From positions 121,096 to 185,095 of the forward strand of contig UBNQ01000013.1 of NCBI GenBank assembly GCA_900466875.1: a stretch of DNA of 64,000 bases. Direction: 5' to 3'. Each line of letters begins with the position of its first letter. The stretch's first letter is position 1. This document shows positions 53,955-61,598 of the stretch, in pieces. The stretch is from Hyphomicrobiales bacterium. Its GTDB lineage: Bacteria > Pseudomonadota > Alphaproteobacteria > Rhizobiales > Rhizobiaceae. A program made the position numbers and the translations under genes. The notes under the pieces were generated by a model. The model did not search any database. It saw only the letters and a list, made by a program, of their open reading frames with translations, and was not told where the DNA came from.

Positions 53955-54827
53955 GTGGCATCGTCGCGCAACAGCACCTGGCGTCTCGCCCATGGTCGCA
54001 GCCTGACGCTTGGTGCGAGCGGCCACATCATGGCGATCGTCAACGTGACGCCCGACAGTTTTTCCGATGGCGGGCGTTACATCGACGTCAAAAGCGCAGT
54101 CGAACACGGCCTTTCCTGCGTCCGAGACGGCGCATCCATTCTCGATATCGGCGGCGAGTCGACGCGGCCGGGAGCCGCGCCCGTGACCGCCGCTGAAGAG
54201 CAGGCCCGCGTTCTGCCGGTCATCGAAAGACTGTCGCGGGAAACCGACGCGCTGATTTCCGTCGATACCTATCGTGCTGACACGGCAAGGCTTGCCATCG
54301 CCGCCGGCGCCCATATCGTCAACGACGTTTACGGGCTGCGCCACGATCCGCAGATGGCTGATGTCGTTTCTGAAAGCGGCGCAGGCCTCTGCATCATGTA
54401 TACCGCCCGCGGCCGCGAAGACCACCACGCGGATATTATCGAGGAAGAGCTGATGTTTTTCCGCCAGTCGCTGGATAGCGCGAGAGCGGCTGGCATTTCG
54501 GAGGATGCGATCGTGCTTGATCCCGGATTCGGTTTCGTTCAACGACGCGAGCAGGATAGCGAACTGATGGCGCGCTGCGGCGAGCTTCATTCCCTCGGTT
54601 TCCCGCTTCTCGTCGGCACGTCGAGAAAACGTTTCGTCGGCGCTGTCGCTCTGCGCGAGGTGCCGTCCGAACGGGATTTTGCGACAGCCGCCACCACAGC
54701 GATGCTGCGGCTGGCCGGCGCGTCGATTTTCAGGGTGCACAACGTGGCGGGTAACCTCGATGCCTTGCGCATGGCGGATGCGGTCATTGAAGCCGGCCGG
54801 GTTAACGAACGAACAGGAAGACACTGA
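53955..54827 (+). CDS. folP: Dihydropteroate synthase
   Basis: TIM-barrel enzyme of 290 residues joining para-aminobenzoate to dihydropterin pyrophosphate in folate synthesis; the sulfonamide target. Motifs: IMAIVNVTPDSFSDGGRY, LDIGGESTRPGA, AHIVNDVYGLR, LDPGFGFVQ, GTSRKRFVG and FRVHNV. Start is uncertain: GTG at 53955 gives a standard N-terminus, while TTG at 53925 (ten codons upstream) has AAGG at usable distance. The stop overlaps folB by one base (TGATG), so the three fol genes form a coupled operon. Confidence 0.94.
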   Translation: MASSRNSTWRLAHGRSLTLGASGHIMAIVNVTPDSFSDGGRYIDVKSAVEHGLSCVRDGASILDIGGESTRPGAAPVTAAEEQARVLPVIERLSRETDALISVDTYRADTARLAIAAGAHIVNDVYGLRHDPQMADVVSESGAGLCIMYTARGREDHHADIIEEELMFFRQSLDSARAAGISEDAIVLDPGFGFVQRREQDSELMARCGELHSLGFPLLVGTSRKRFVGAVALREVPSERDFATAATTAMLRLAGASIFRVHNVAGNLDALRMADAVIEAGRVNERTGRH

Positions 54828-55192
54828 TGGCCATCTATCAGATCACTCTTAAAAACTGCGCCTTCTACGCGCATCACGGGGTCTTCGAGCAGGAAACGGC
54901 GCTCGGCCAGCGTTTCTTCGTCGATGTCGTCATGGATGTCGACGCGGGCGATGTACTCGTTTCCGACGAGGTCGAGCAGACGGTTCATTACGGGCTGGCC
55001 TATGAACTGGTTGAAAAGATCATGACCGGTAGCCGCCGCAACCTCATTGAAACGCTTGCCAATGACGTGGCTCTCGGTCTCACTGCATGGTCGCCATTGA
55101 TCCGCCGTGTCGAGGTGGCGATCAGGAAGCCGAGCGCACCGATCGCCGGCATTCTCGATTACGTGGAGGTGCGCCTTGAACATCGGGCCTAA
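54827..55192 (+). CDS. folB: Dihydroneopterin aldolase
   Basis: Enzyme of 121 residues that cleaves 7,8-dihydroneopterin to 6-hydroxymethyl-dihydropterin. Family features: ITLKNCAFYAHHGVFEQE (with the conserved Tyr and Glu), LGQRFFVDVVMDVD and VHYGLAYELVEKIM. Starts on the last base of folP; its 3' end overlaps folK by 17 bases. Standard length. Confidence 0.95.
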   Translation: MAIYQITLKNCAFYAHHGVFEQETALGQRFFVDVVMDVDAGDVLVSDEVEQTVHYGLAYELVEKIMTGSRRNLIETLANDVALGLTAWSPLIRRVEVAIRKPSAPIAGILDYVEVRLEHRA

Positions 55193-55715
55193 TCACCCTT
55201 GGGAAATCGCGGCACTTGGATTAGGCGGCAATGTCGGCGATCCGGCTTCGGCCATGGCGCACGCGCTGCAGACGCTTGATGCGCGAAAGGACTGTCGCGT
55301 CTCGGCTGTATCCCGGCTTTACCTGACGCCTCCATGGGGCAAGACCGACCAGGCAGACTTTTTCAACTGCTGTGCGCTGGTAGAGACCGAACTTGAGCCT
55401 GAAGAACTGCTCGACCTGTGTCTCGCGCTGGAGCGGGAGATGAAGCGGGAGCGGGTAGAGCGCTGGGGACCGCGGACGCTCGATATCGATCTGCTGACCT
55501 ATGGCGAGCGCATTCAGAAATCACCAAAGCTGGAACTGCCGCATCCACGCATGACGGAACGTGCTTTCGTCATGCTACCGCTCGCGGATCTTGCGCCGCA
55601 GATGATGATCAACGAACGCAAGGCCGAAAGCTGGGCGGGTAGCCTGAATTCGACAGGAATCAGCATTGCAAAGCCGGACGGACTTTGGTGGCGGCAAGTT
55701 GCGACAGCAGGTTGA
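55176..55715 (+). CDS. folK: 2-amino-4-hydroxy-6-hydroxymethyldihydropteridine pyrophosphokinase
   Basis: HPPK of 179 residues, which pyrophosphorylates the pterin for FolP. Signatures: ALGLGGNVGDP, SRLYLTPPWGKTDQADFFNC and the HPPK motif RWGPRTLDIDLLTYG followed by PHPRMTERAFVMLPL. No ATG fits: the start is TTG at 55176, with GGAGG six bases upstream, lying inside the end of folB. That implies coupling of folK to folB translation. The frame is open further upstream, but only over folB. Confidence 0.92.
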   Translation: MNIGPNHPWEIAALGLGGNVGDPASAMAHALQTLDARKDCRVSAVSRLYLTPPWGKTDQADFFNCCALVETELEPEELLDLCLALEREMKRERVERWGPRTLDIDLLTYGERIQKSPKLELPHPRMTERAFVMLPLADLAPQMMINERKAESWAGSLNSTGISIAKPDGLWWRQVATAG

Positions 55716-55723
55716 ATTAAAGT

Positions 55724-55751
55724 CTTTGAAAACACAAAATCGTTTTCAAAG
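55724..55751. repeat. AT-rich inverted repeat after folK
   Basis: CTTTGAAAAC and GTTTTCAAAG are exact reverse complements eight bases apart. A second, looser dyad (AGGAT...ATCCT) follows at about 55757. They sit in the gap between convergent genes folK and the hypothetical at 55823. They may contribute to 3'-end formation, although GC content is low and no T-run follows. Confidence 0.45.
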
Positions 55752-55822
55752 AATAGGATATTTGGAAATCCTGATAAATTGAATTAGCCCGGACGCCAGC
55801 ATGACCTGTGCCCGAGGCTTCA

Positions 55823-56380
55823 TCACTCCTTGATCGAGCCGACGGCGATCGAATCGAGGTCACGGTCGAGCGACAGGCCGATAACCGGCACCATCTGGTC
55901 TTCCACCTTGACGGAAATGGTGATGTTCATCTTGTTGTCGCCGCGCAGGCTCGCAACCATTGCGCCGTTGAGCTTGGCGCGGTTGATGCCCATCACGACC
56001 TTGTCTCCATTGACCGAGCCGGAGATGATGTCGAGACCCTTGCCTTCTGCACCATCGAGGAACTTGCCGGTATAACCGCGTCCATTCTGGGTGATGACCG
56101 CGGACATCGGCTGCTGGAAGACGCCGACCCGGCAGGTGCCGTCGAGCTTTATGCCCGTGTCCCCATCAGGAGACGGCGAGCCGGTCAGGTTGCAGTTGAA
56201 CTTCGTGCCCTTGTATTTTCCGGCGACAATCTCGCCCGGACCTTTCCATGCGCCTGCAACGGACTGGAAGAAGACCTGGTCGCGGGATGCGGCTTCCGCC
56301 TGCGGAGCGAATGCCGGAACTGCGGTGACCAAAGTCAAAGCGGCAAGCCCGCCGAAAAGCGAAAAGAAGCGCGAATACAT
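55823..56380 (-). CDS. Secreted hypothetical protein
   Basis: Protein of 185 residues with a signal peptide (LFGGLAALTLVTAVPAFA, cleavage near AEAAS). The mature part looks like a small beta-rich domain (GAWKGPGEIVAGKYKGTKFN, GYTGKFLDGAEGKGLDIISG) with two cysteines that may form a disulfide. ATG at 56380 follows AAGGGGA. No named domain is recognised; it looks like a conserved rhizobial periplasmic family. Monocistronic, convergent with folK. Function unknown. Confidence 0.75.
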   Translation of the reverse strand: MYSRFFSLFGGLAALTLVTAVPAFAPQAEAASRDQVFFQSVAGAWKGPGEIVAGKYKGTKFNCNLTGSPSPDGDTGIKLDGTCRVGVFQQPMSAVITQNGRGYTGKFLDGAEGKGLDIISGSVNGDKVVMGINRAKLNGAMVASLRGDNKMNITISVKVEDQMVPVIGLSLDRDLDSIAVGSIKE

Positions 56381-56496
56381 GAGGCTTTCCCCTTGGGACG
56401 TTCCGCTGTCAGCGGCAATGTTTAGTGGGGTCGAAATTAAGCGAGAATGGTTAACGCTTCGTATCTTTTGGCGCCCGCCAGGTGTCCCGAAAGAGG

Positions 56497-57570
56497 CTAA
56501 TCCTTTTCGTCAGTGCGTCCCGCAGCGACGATATCGGACATGAAATCGCCGATCCCCGGGCGGGGCAGGGCACGGAACGGAAGCGGCCGGCACAGGTCCA
56601 TGGCCGCTATCCCGATACGGGCTGTCAGAAGCCCGTTGATGACGCCTTCACCGAGACGCCGCGACAATCGCGAGGCAAGCCCATGGCCGAGAACCTGTTG
56701 CGCCAGCCCATCGCCGACAGCGATTGAGCCCGTAACAGCCAGATGCGCGATGACATCGCGGATCAGCCGCAAAAGCCCCAGTTTTCCGGGCCTTGCCCCA
56801 TAAAGCTCGGCCATCGCCCGCACAAGGCGCGTGACCTCGAACAGCACATAAGCGAGATCGACAATCGCGCGCGGGCTGATAGCGGTCACGACCGCGACCC
56901 GCTTCGATGAATTCAGAATGAGACCGCGCGCCTTGCGATCGAGCGGCGTCAGCAATTCGCGCTCGGCCAGATCGAGAAGATGCGGCCCGTCGATAATGTC
57001 GTCCTTGGTGCCTTCGAGAACGCTTCTGCCCTTGGCCGTCTCTGCCCGGTGACTGAGGAGGGATGTCAGGCGTTCCACCACCTTGCGTGCAGGATGGGCC
57101 TGTACGGACGCTGCCGCCTCTTCCGCTTCGGTCTTGAGGCTCTGGACGGCGGCGAGCCGGGCTATCCCCATGATCTCGCGCCCGACAACGACCAGCAATC
57201 CGAAAAGCGCCAGCGAAAGCGCCGTGATTGCGGCATAACCCAGCCAATCCGCGCGGGCGAAAAGATCGCGAACGACCTGATCCGCCCACAGCCCGAAGGC
57301 GAGCGACAGGAACGTGCCGAGTGCCGCAGTAGCAAGTCCGATGAATGAAAAGCCTTTGCGCGGACGCGGTTCCGCAACGGGGAGACTTGCGGCGTCGAGG
57401 TCCGCACCGGAAAACGGATCGTCTTCATCCGGCACTACAGCCACGGGCTGGTCGAAGCTTTTGGGGCGGCGCACGGGATGAGCCGCCGCTATGTCCGTGC
57501 TTGTTTCGTCTTCGACCTGAAATGAAGTCGGACGGCGTCGGGACGGATCGTTGGTATGGGGCGGTCTCAT
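56497..57570 (-). CDS. YcjF-family (TIGR01620/DUF697) membrane protein
   Basis: Inner-membrane protein of 357 residues. The N-terminal 75 residues are polar and probably disordered. Two membrane helices follow near 75-95 (FSFIGLATAALGTFLSLAFG) and 105-130 (GYAAITALSLALFGLLVVVG), then the conserved C-terminal domain (TARIGIAAMDLCRPLPF at the end is typical). ATG at 57570 overlaps the ycjX stop (ATGA). YcjX and YcjF are linked with the phage-shock/stress regulon in E. coli; the molecular role is unclear. Confidence 0.88.
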   Translation of the reverse strand: MRPPHTNDPSRRRPTSFQVEDETSTDIAAAHPVRRPKSFDQPVAVVPDEDDPFSGADLDAASLPVAEPRPRKGFSFIGLATAALGTFLSLAFGLWADQVVRDLFARADWLGYAAITALSLALFGLLVVVGREIMGIARLAAVQSLKTEAEEAAASVQAHPARKVVERLTSLLSHRAETAKGRSVLEGTKDDIIDGPHLLDLAERELLTPLDRKARGLILNSSKRVAVVTAISPRAIVDLAYVLFEVTRLVRAMAELYGARPGKLGLLRLIRDVIAHLAVTGSIAVGDGLAQQVLGHGLASRLSRRLGEGVINGLLTARIGIAAMDLCRPLPFRALPRPGIGDFMSDIVAAGRTDEKD

Positions 57571-59036
57571 GCGAGGCGGTCTCCGAGCAGGAACTGCAGG
57601 GCACGGTCGAGCCGGATATGCGGCACTGCGAGATTGAGGCTGCCCGGACGGCCCTCCAGTGCCGGAGGCCGGAAGCGGACAAAGTTGATGTCCGGCAGAT
57701 CGGGGCTGTCGCTGTCCAGGGTATTGAACATATGCGTCGGATCGGCGGGCAGGTCGCCGGGGAAAATCGCAGTCGTCTTCGCGCCGTCGAATCGCTCGCC
57801 ATTGATCGTTTCGCCCGCAATCGGCGTGCCGACGATCACCGGAAGCATGTGATTGCCTTCCTTGACGCTGGCTTCGCGGGTCGCGCGTACCGAGGCGATC
57901 GCCATCACCTCGAAGCCTGCGCCCGACAGCCCGATCCGCTGGATGGCGCGGTCCACAAGCCGACCGGTCAGCCGCTCGAGCCGGTCATGGCTCTCGTGGT
58001 GGAGGTGGTCGGCCTTGGTGGCCGCAATCAGCACCTTGTCGATACGGCGCGTGACGAAGGACGAAAAGAAGCTGTTATGCCCCGGCCTGAAACAGCCGAG
58101 CACATCGCCGAGCGCCCGCTCCAGATCCTGCAGCGCTTCCGGCCCCCTGTTGATCGCCTGCAGTGCGTCAACGAGCACGATCTGACGGTCCAGCCGTGCA
58201 AAATGATGCCGGAAGAAGGGTTTCACCACCACGGTCTTGTAGGCCTCGAAACGGCGCTCCATCATCGCCCGCAATGAGCCCTTTATTGCAGGTGTCTCGG
58301 CAATGCCGGGCAGCGGCGCAAATGTCAGCGCCGGCGAGCCTTCGAGATCTCCGGGCATCAGGAAACGCCCTGGAGGCAGCGTCGACAATGACCGCTCGTC
58401 GGATTTACAGGCTTTGAGATAGGCGGAAAACACGTCGAAAAGACGCCGAGCCGTCATTTCGTCGGCCGGGGCATCCATGTCGATCGTGGTTGCAAGCTGC
58501 ATCCAGCCCTGGGCGAGTTCCTTGCGAATGCCAGTCCGAGCCAGTTCCGCCGTGACATTGCTGAACTGACGGTAGTCTTGCGTCAGCAGCGGCAGATCGA
58601 GCAGCCATTCGCCCGGATAATCGACGATGTCGAGGGAAAGTCGGCCGGGTGAAAACAAGCGGTTCCAGCCGCTGGCACTTTGATAGTCGATGGTCAGCCG
58701 CAATTCGGAAATGGCGCGCGTCGAATCCGGCCATATGCGATCGCGAACGAGCGCCTGGATGTGATCCTCATATTGAAACCGCGGAATGGCATCATCCGGC
58801 TGTTCTTCGAGCCGGATAGCAGACACTCGTCCGGAGCGGACCGCTTCGAACAATGGCAAGCGACCGCCGTTCAGCAGGTTCTGCACGATCGACGAAATCA
58901 GCACCGTCTTGCCGGCGCGGGAAAGGCCGGTCACGCCGAGCCGTATGGTCGGGTTGACGAGCCCCGATGCGCGGTCGGCGATATTGTCGAGTGCAATGCG
59001 AGCGTCGTCGGTAAAACTGGTCAGCGAAGGCGCCAA
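57567..59036 (-). CDS. YcjX-family P-loop protein (DUF463)
   Basis: Cytoplasmic GTPase-like protein of 489 residues. Walker A is GLSRAGKTVLISSIVQNLL near residue 35, with the family segment LDIVDYPGEWLLDLPLL (a DxxG switch-type motif) and TKADHL as base-recognition motif. Length and order fit YcjX. The start is TTG at 59036, the only plausible one; no strong ribosome site is seen. It forms a two-gene operon with ycjF, which starts inside its stop codon. Confidence 0.9.
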   Translation of the reverse strand: MAPSLTSFTDDARIALDNIADRASGLVNPTIRLGVTGLSRAGKTVLISSIVQNLLNGGRLPLFEAVRSGRVSAIRLEEQPDDAIPRFQYEDHIQALVRDRIWPDSTRAISELRLTIDYQSASGWNRLFSPGRLSLDIVDYPGEWLLDLPLLTQDYRQFSNVTAELARTGIRKELAQGWMQLATTIDMDAPADEMTARRLFDVFSAYLKACKSDERSLSTLPPGRFLMPGDLEGSPALTFAPLPGIAETPAIKGSLRAMMERRFEAYKTVVVKPFFRHHFARLDRQIVLVDALQAINRGPEALQDLERALGDVLGCFRPGHNSFFSSFVTRRIDKVLIAATKADHLHHESHDRLERLTGRLVDRAIQRIGLSGAGFEVMAIASVRATREASVKEGNHMLPVIVGTPIAGETINGERFDGAKTTAIFPGDLPADPTHMFNTLDSDSPDLPDINFVRFRPPALEGRPGSLNLAVPHIRLDRALQFLLGDRLA

Positions 59037-59103
59037 GGCGGGATCCCGAAAAAGTGTTTTCCCCTATATAGGCGCGCGATCCCGGCCCGCAATGTCGACC
59101 TGC

Positions 59104-59601
59104 TCAGACGCTGAGCAGATTGGTCAACGTCCAGCCGCCGGTTTCCGCCTGCGCACTATAGTCGAGCACGGCAAGTCCCGCCGTCGGATATCCGCCCGGC
59201 ATGGCGGCCCGCCGCTCTGCCTTGCCGATCAGGCCTTCCAGCAGCAGGTCTATGCTCGGGTTGTGGCCGATCAGCATGACCGATCGGGCAGGGCGCTGCC
59301 CGGCGATGATCGTCGCATAAAGATCCGGCGTGCCGTTATAGAGTTCGTCGATGAACTGGATTTCGAGCGTTTCGCCAACGGCCCTGCGCACGATCTCCGC
59401 CGTCTGCCGGCAGCGCTCGGCCGTCGAGCTGATGAGGCAATCCGGCACATATCCAAGATCTGCCGCGCGATCGGCCACCATCTCCGCCTGCGCATAACCG
59501 CGGTTGTCGAGCACGCGGTCGAAATCGCGTCCGCCCGGGGTCGCTGAGGCCGCCTGCGCGTGGCGCATCAAATAAATACGGAATGGTTCGGGCTCGATCA
59601 T
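59104..59601 (-). CDS. SixA-like histidine phosphatase
   Basis: Protein of 165 residues of the phosphoglycerate-mutase-like histidine phosphatase superfamily. The catalytic RHG motif appears as RHA (IYLMRHAQAASA), as in SixA proteins, and the second histidine is in LIGHNPSID. SixA removes phosphate from Hpt domains in E. coli; whether this one acts on the Hpt protein at 52033 is speculation. I chose ATG at 59601 (MIEPEPFRIYLMRHAQA); 24 upstream in-frame codons to 59673 are unsupported. About 70 bp before ycjX, same strand. Confidence 0.85.
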   Translation of the reverse strand: MIEPEPFRIYLMRHAQAASATPGGRDFDRVLDNRGYAQAEMVADRAADLGYVPDCLISSTAERCRQTAEIVRRAVGETLEIQFIDELYNGTPDLYATIIAGQRPARSVMLIGHNPSIDLLLEGLIGKAERRAAMPGGYPTAGLAVLDYSAQAETGGWTLTNLLSV

Positions 59602-59794
59602 CTTCCGCTCGCCAAAATGAAACGCTGAGTAAAAGGCGTAGCGTTGCTTGAGCTGATTGGTCAACCCGATCATGTGCCGGCGGTTGAAGGATTTGGAAGC
59701 CGGCTACTCATACGATTATGGGAAAAGCATAAAAATTAGCCACTTAGCCGAATTTTGTGACAAATTTAAAACTGCTGCAAATCTGGGCGAAAGG

Positions 59795-59823
59795 CTTGAA
59801 TGAGGACTGGTTAATGGAGTATA
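59795..59823 (+). promoter_or_regulatory. Candidate sigma-70 promoter of dksA
   Basis: CTTGAA (59795-59800) and AGTATA (59818-59823) are separated by 17 bases, close to the rhizobial housekeeping consensus CTTGAC-N17-CTATAT, and sit 35 bases before the dksA start. Not proven. Confidence 0.35.
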
Positions 59824-59857
59824 GGGGCGCCATGAGATGTTCTTCAGGAGAATCGCG

Positions 59858-60277
59858 TTGAGTGAGAAGATCGATCTTAGTAACTATGTGCTCTCGGAAA
59901 ACGAAGAGTTCATGAATGCTAATCAGAAGGCATACTTCAGAGCCAAACTGATCGCATGGAAGAATGACATCCTCAGGGAGGCGAGGGAGACCCTCGGGCA
60001 CTTGGCTGAGGAAAGCGCAAACCATCCAGACCTCGCAGACCGCGCATCATCGGAAACGGATCGTGCAATCGAATTGCGCGCCCGCGACCGCCAGCGCAAA
60101 CTCATATCCAAGATCGACGCCGCCATGCAGCGGATCGACGATGGAACCTATGGCTACTGCGAAGAAACCGGCGAACCGATCAGTTTGAAGCGACTGGACG
60201 CTCGTCCGATCGCGACACTCTCGATCGAGGCGCAGGAGCGTCACGAGCGGCGTGAAAAAGTCTATCGCGACGAATAA
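59858..60277 (+). CDS. dksA: RNA polymerase-binding transcription factor DksA
   Basis: Protein of 139 residues that binds the RNA polymerase secondary channel and works with ppGpp in the stringent response. It has the coiled-coil tip with Asp pairs (LADRASSETDRAIELRARDR) and the C-terminal zinc-finger region. The four cysteines of E. coli DksA are replaced: only Cys101 (YGYCEETGEP) remains and the other positions read Thr, Ser and Ala, as known in alphaproteobacterial DksA. Start is TTG at 59858 with AGGAG seven bases upstream, giving the standard N-terminus SEKIDLSNYVLSE; the frame opens at ATG 59837. Confidence 0.94.
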   Translation: MSEKIDLSNYVLSENEEFMNANQKAYFRAKLIAWKNDILREARETLGHLAEESANHPDLADRASSETDRAIELRARDRQRKLISKIDAAMQRIDDGTYGYCEETGEPISLKRLDARPIATLSIEAQERHERREKVYRDE

Positions 60278-60302
60278 TCTTCGTTGAGCCAAGATAAAAA
60301 TC

Positions 60303-60332
60303 AAAAAAGGCACGTCGCGGCGTGCCTTTTTT
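60303..60332. terminator. Bidirectional terminator between dksA and fliO
   Basis: Stem AAAAAAGGCACG / CGTGCCTTTTTT with a six-base loop, 25 bases past the dksA stop and 28 bases past the minus-strand fliO stop; T-run on both strands. Confidence 0.9.
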
Positions 60333-60360
60333 GTTTGCATATTTAGTCGCAGCGCCAGCG

Positions 60361-61344
60361 TTACTTGTCGCGGCTTGCAGACATTTCTCCGAATATGCGG
60401 GCGACCTCGCTCTGCAGCGACGGTTCGTCCCGGGTGGTGCTTCCGGGTGCAGTCACGATCGGGACCGCGACCGCCGGGCCTGCCTGTGGCAACGGGCGGC
60501 CGGTGCGATTGGCAAGGGATGCCTCGCGCGCGGCCATATTGCTTGCCATTTCCTCCTCGAGGATCTTTTCGAAATCGCTTCCGAGACCGGTCGGCTTTTC
60601 GGCTGAAACGACAACCGGCTGTGGCGCCGGTCGCGCGACAGGCGCGGAGGCTGCCGCCGGCACGCTGCGCTCGGCAAAAACGCGATCACGCTGGCTGTCG
60701 AGAAGACGCGCTGCATCGTCCAGCGCAGGCTGCCCTGCCGCCGATGGTTCCAGCCGAGGCTGAGACGGCACGGGGTCCATGCGAATGGCGCTTGCAGCCG
60801 CGGAAACGGCAGCCGGTTCGATGCGCGACATGGCAACGGCGGCCGCAGCTGCGGCGGGCTGGGGCGTCGCCGCGATCCGCGCCTCGCGTGCAGGAATTTC
60901 CGATACCGGTTCCCGGACTGCTTCCGGTCGTGATGCAGAGGCCGGTACCGGGCGCCTTGCCGGTTCGGCCACCGGTGGTTTCGGTGTCGTGGGAGCCGCC
61001 GCAACCGGGATCACCGGCGGGTGGTTTTCCTGCGCGGGGAGTTCGGCGCTCCGGGCCGGGGTCGCGATCCGGCTTTCGATGACGACGTCGGTCGGTCCCC
61101 CGATCATGATCAGGTGTTCGACGTCGTCGCGTCTGACCAGAACCAGGCGGCGGCGCGCATCGACGGCTGCCGCGTCAAGCACCTGCAGCCGCGGCTGACG
61201 GTTGCGTCCGCCGCGCACGAAGGGCGACGGCCCGCGGCGCCCGCGCACTATCCACAGGATTCCGACGAGGCAAATGAGGGCCAAACCGACGCCAATGACC
61301 GCCACGAGAAGGTTGCGACCGTATTCGCCCCAAAATTCAGCCAT
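60361..61344 (-). CDS. fliO: Flagellar biosynthesis protein FliO-like
   Basis: Membrane protein of 327 residues. One N-terminal helix (LLVAVIGVGLALICLVGILW) and then the FliO domain at about 45-95 (RLQVLDAAAVDARRRLVLVR, VEHLIMIGGPTDVVIE). FliO helps assemble the FliP/Q/R core of the flagellar export gate. The C-terminal 220 residues are Ala/Pro-rich with little complexity, unlike the roughly 100-120-residue enterobacterial FliO. ATG at 61344 follows AAGGAG. No other flagellar gene is here, so it is an orphan between dksA and cckA. It could be a FliO-domain protein with another role. Confidence 0.82.
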   Translation of the reverse strand: MAEFWGEYGRNLLVAVIGVGLALICLVGILWIVRGRRGPSPFVRGGRNRQPRLQVLDAAAVDARRRLVLVRRDDVEHLIMIGGPTDVVIESRIATPARSAELPAQENHPPVIPVAAAPTTPKPPVAEPARRPVPASASRPEAVREPVSEIPAREARIAATPQPAAAAAAVAMSRIEPAAVSAAASAIRMDPVPSQPRLEPSAAGQPALDDAARLLDSQRDRVFAERSVPAAASAPVARPAPQPVVVSAEKPTGLGSDFEKILEEEMASNMAAREASLANRTGRPLPQAGPAVAVPIVTAPGSTTRDEPSLQSEVARIFGEMSASRDK

Positions 61345-61598
61345 GTTTTCTAACTCCTTACGCGATCTATCGTGCTGATACTGACGATTTTTTCACCCTG
61401 GAGGCAAGGCTTGGCACCGTCCGTCAACGCTAAAATGTGTCTCATTCGCATCTCACATAGGGCAGGGTGCTGCGCTGTCCCGCCTTTTGTGGCGTTCCGG
61501 AGCTTTTTGCTTCATCTTCAAATTGCTAAGAGAGAATCGCGAACGCCACTGGGTGCGTTTTGCGACGTCGGTGCAACGCACCGGAACAAGAGGTTTTG
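61345..61598. other. Divergent promoter region of fliO and cckA
   Basis: 254 bp between fliO (leftward) and cckA (rightward). It should contain both promoters. I saw no TTAA-N7-TTAA CtrA site, no hairpin and no supported ORF. Confidence 0.5.
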
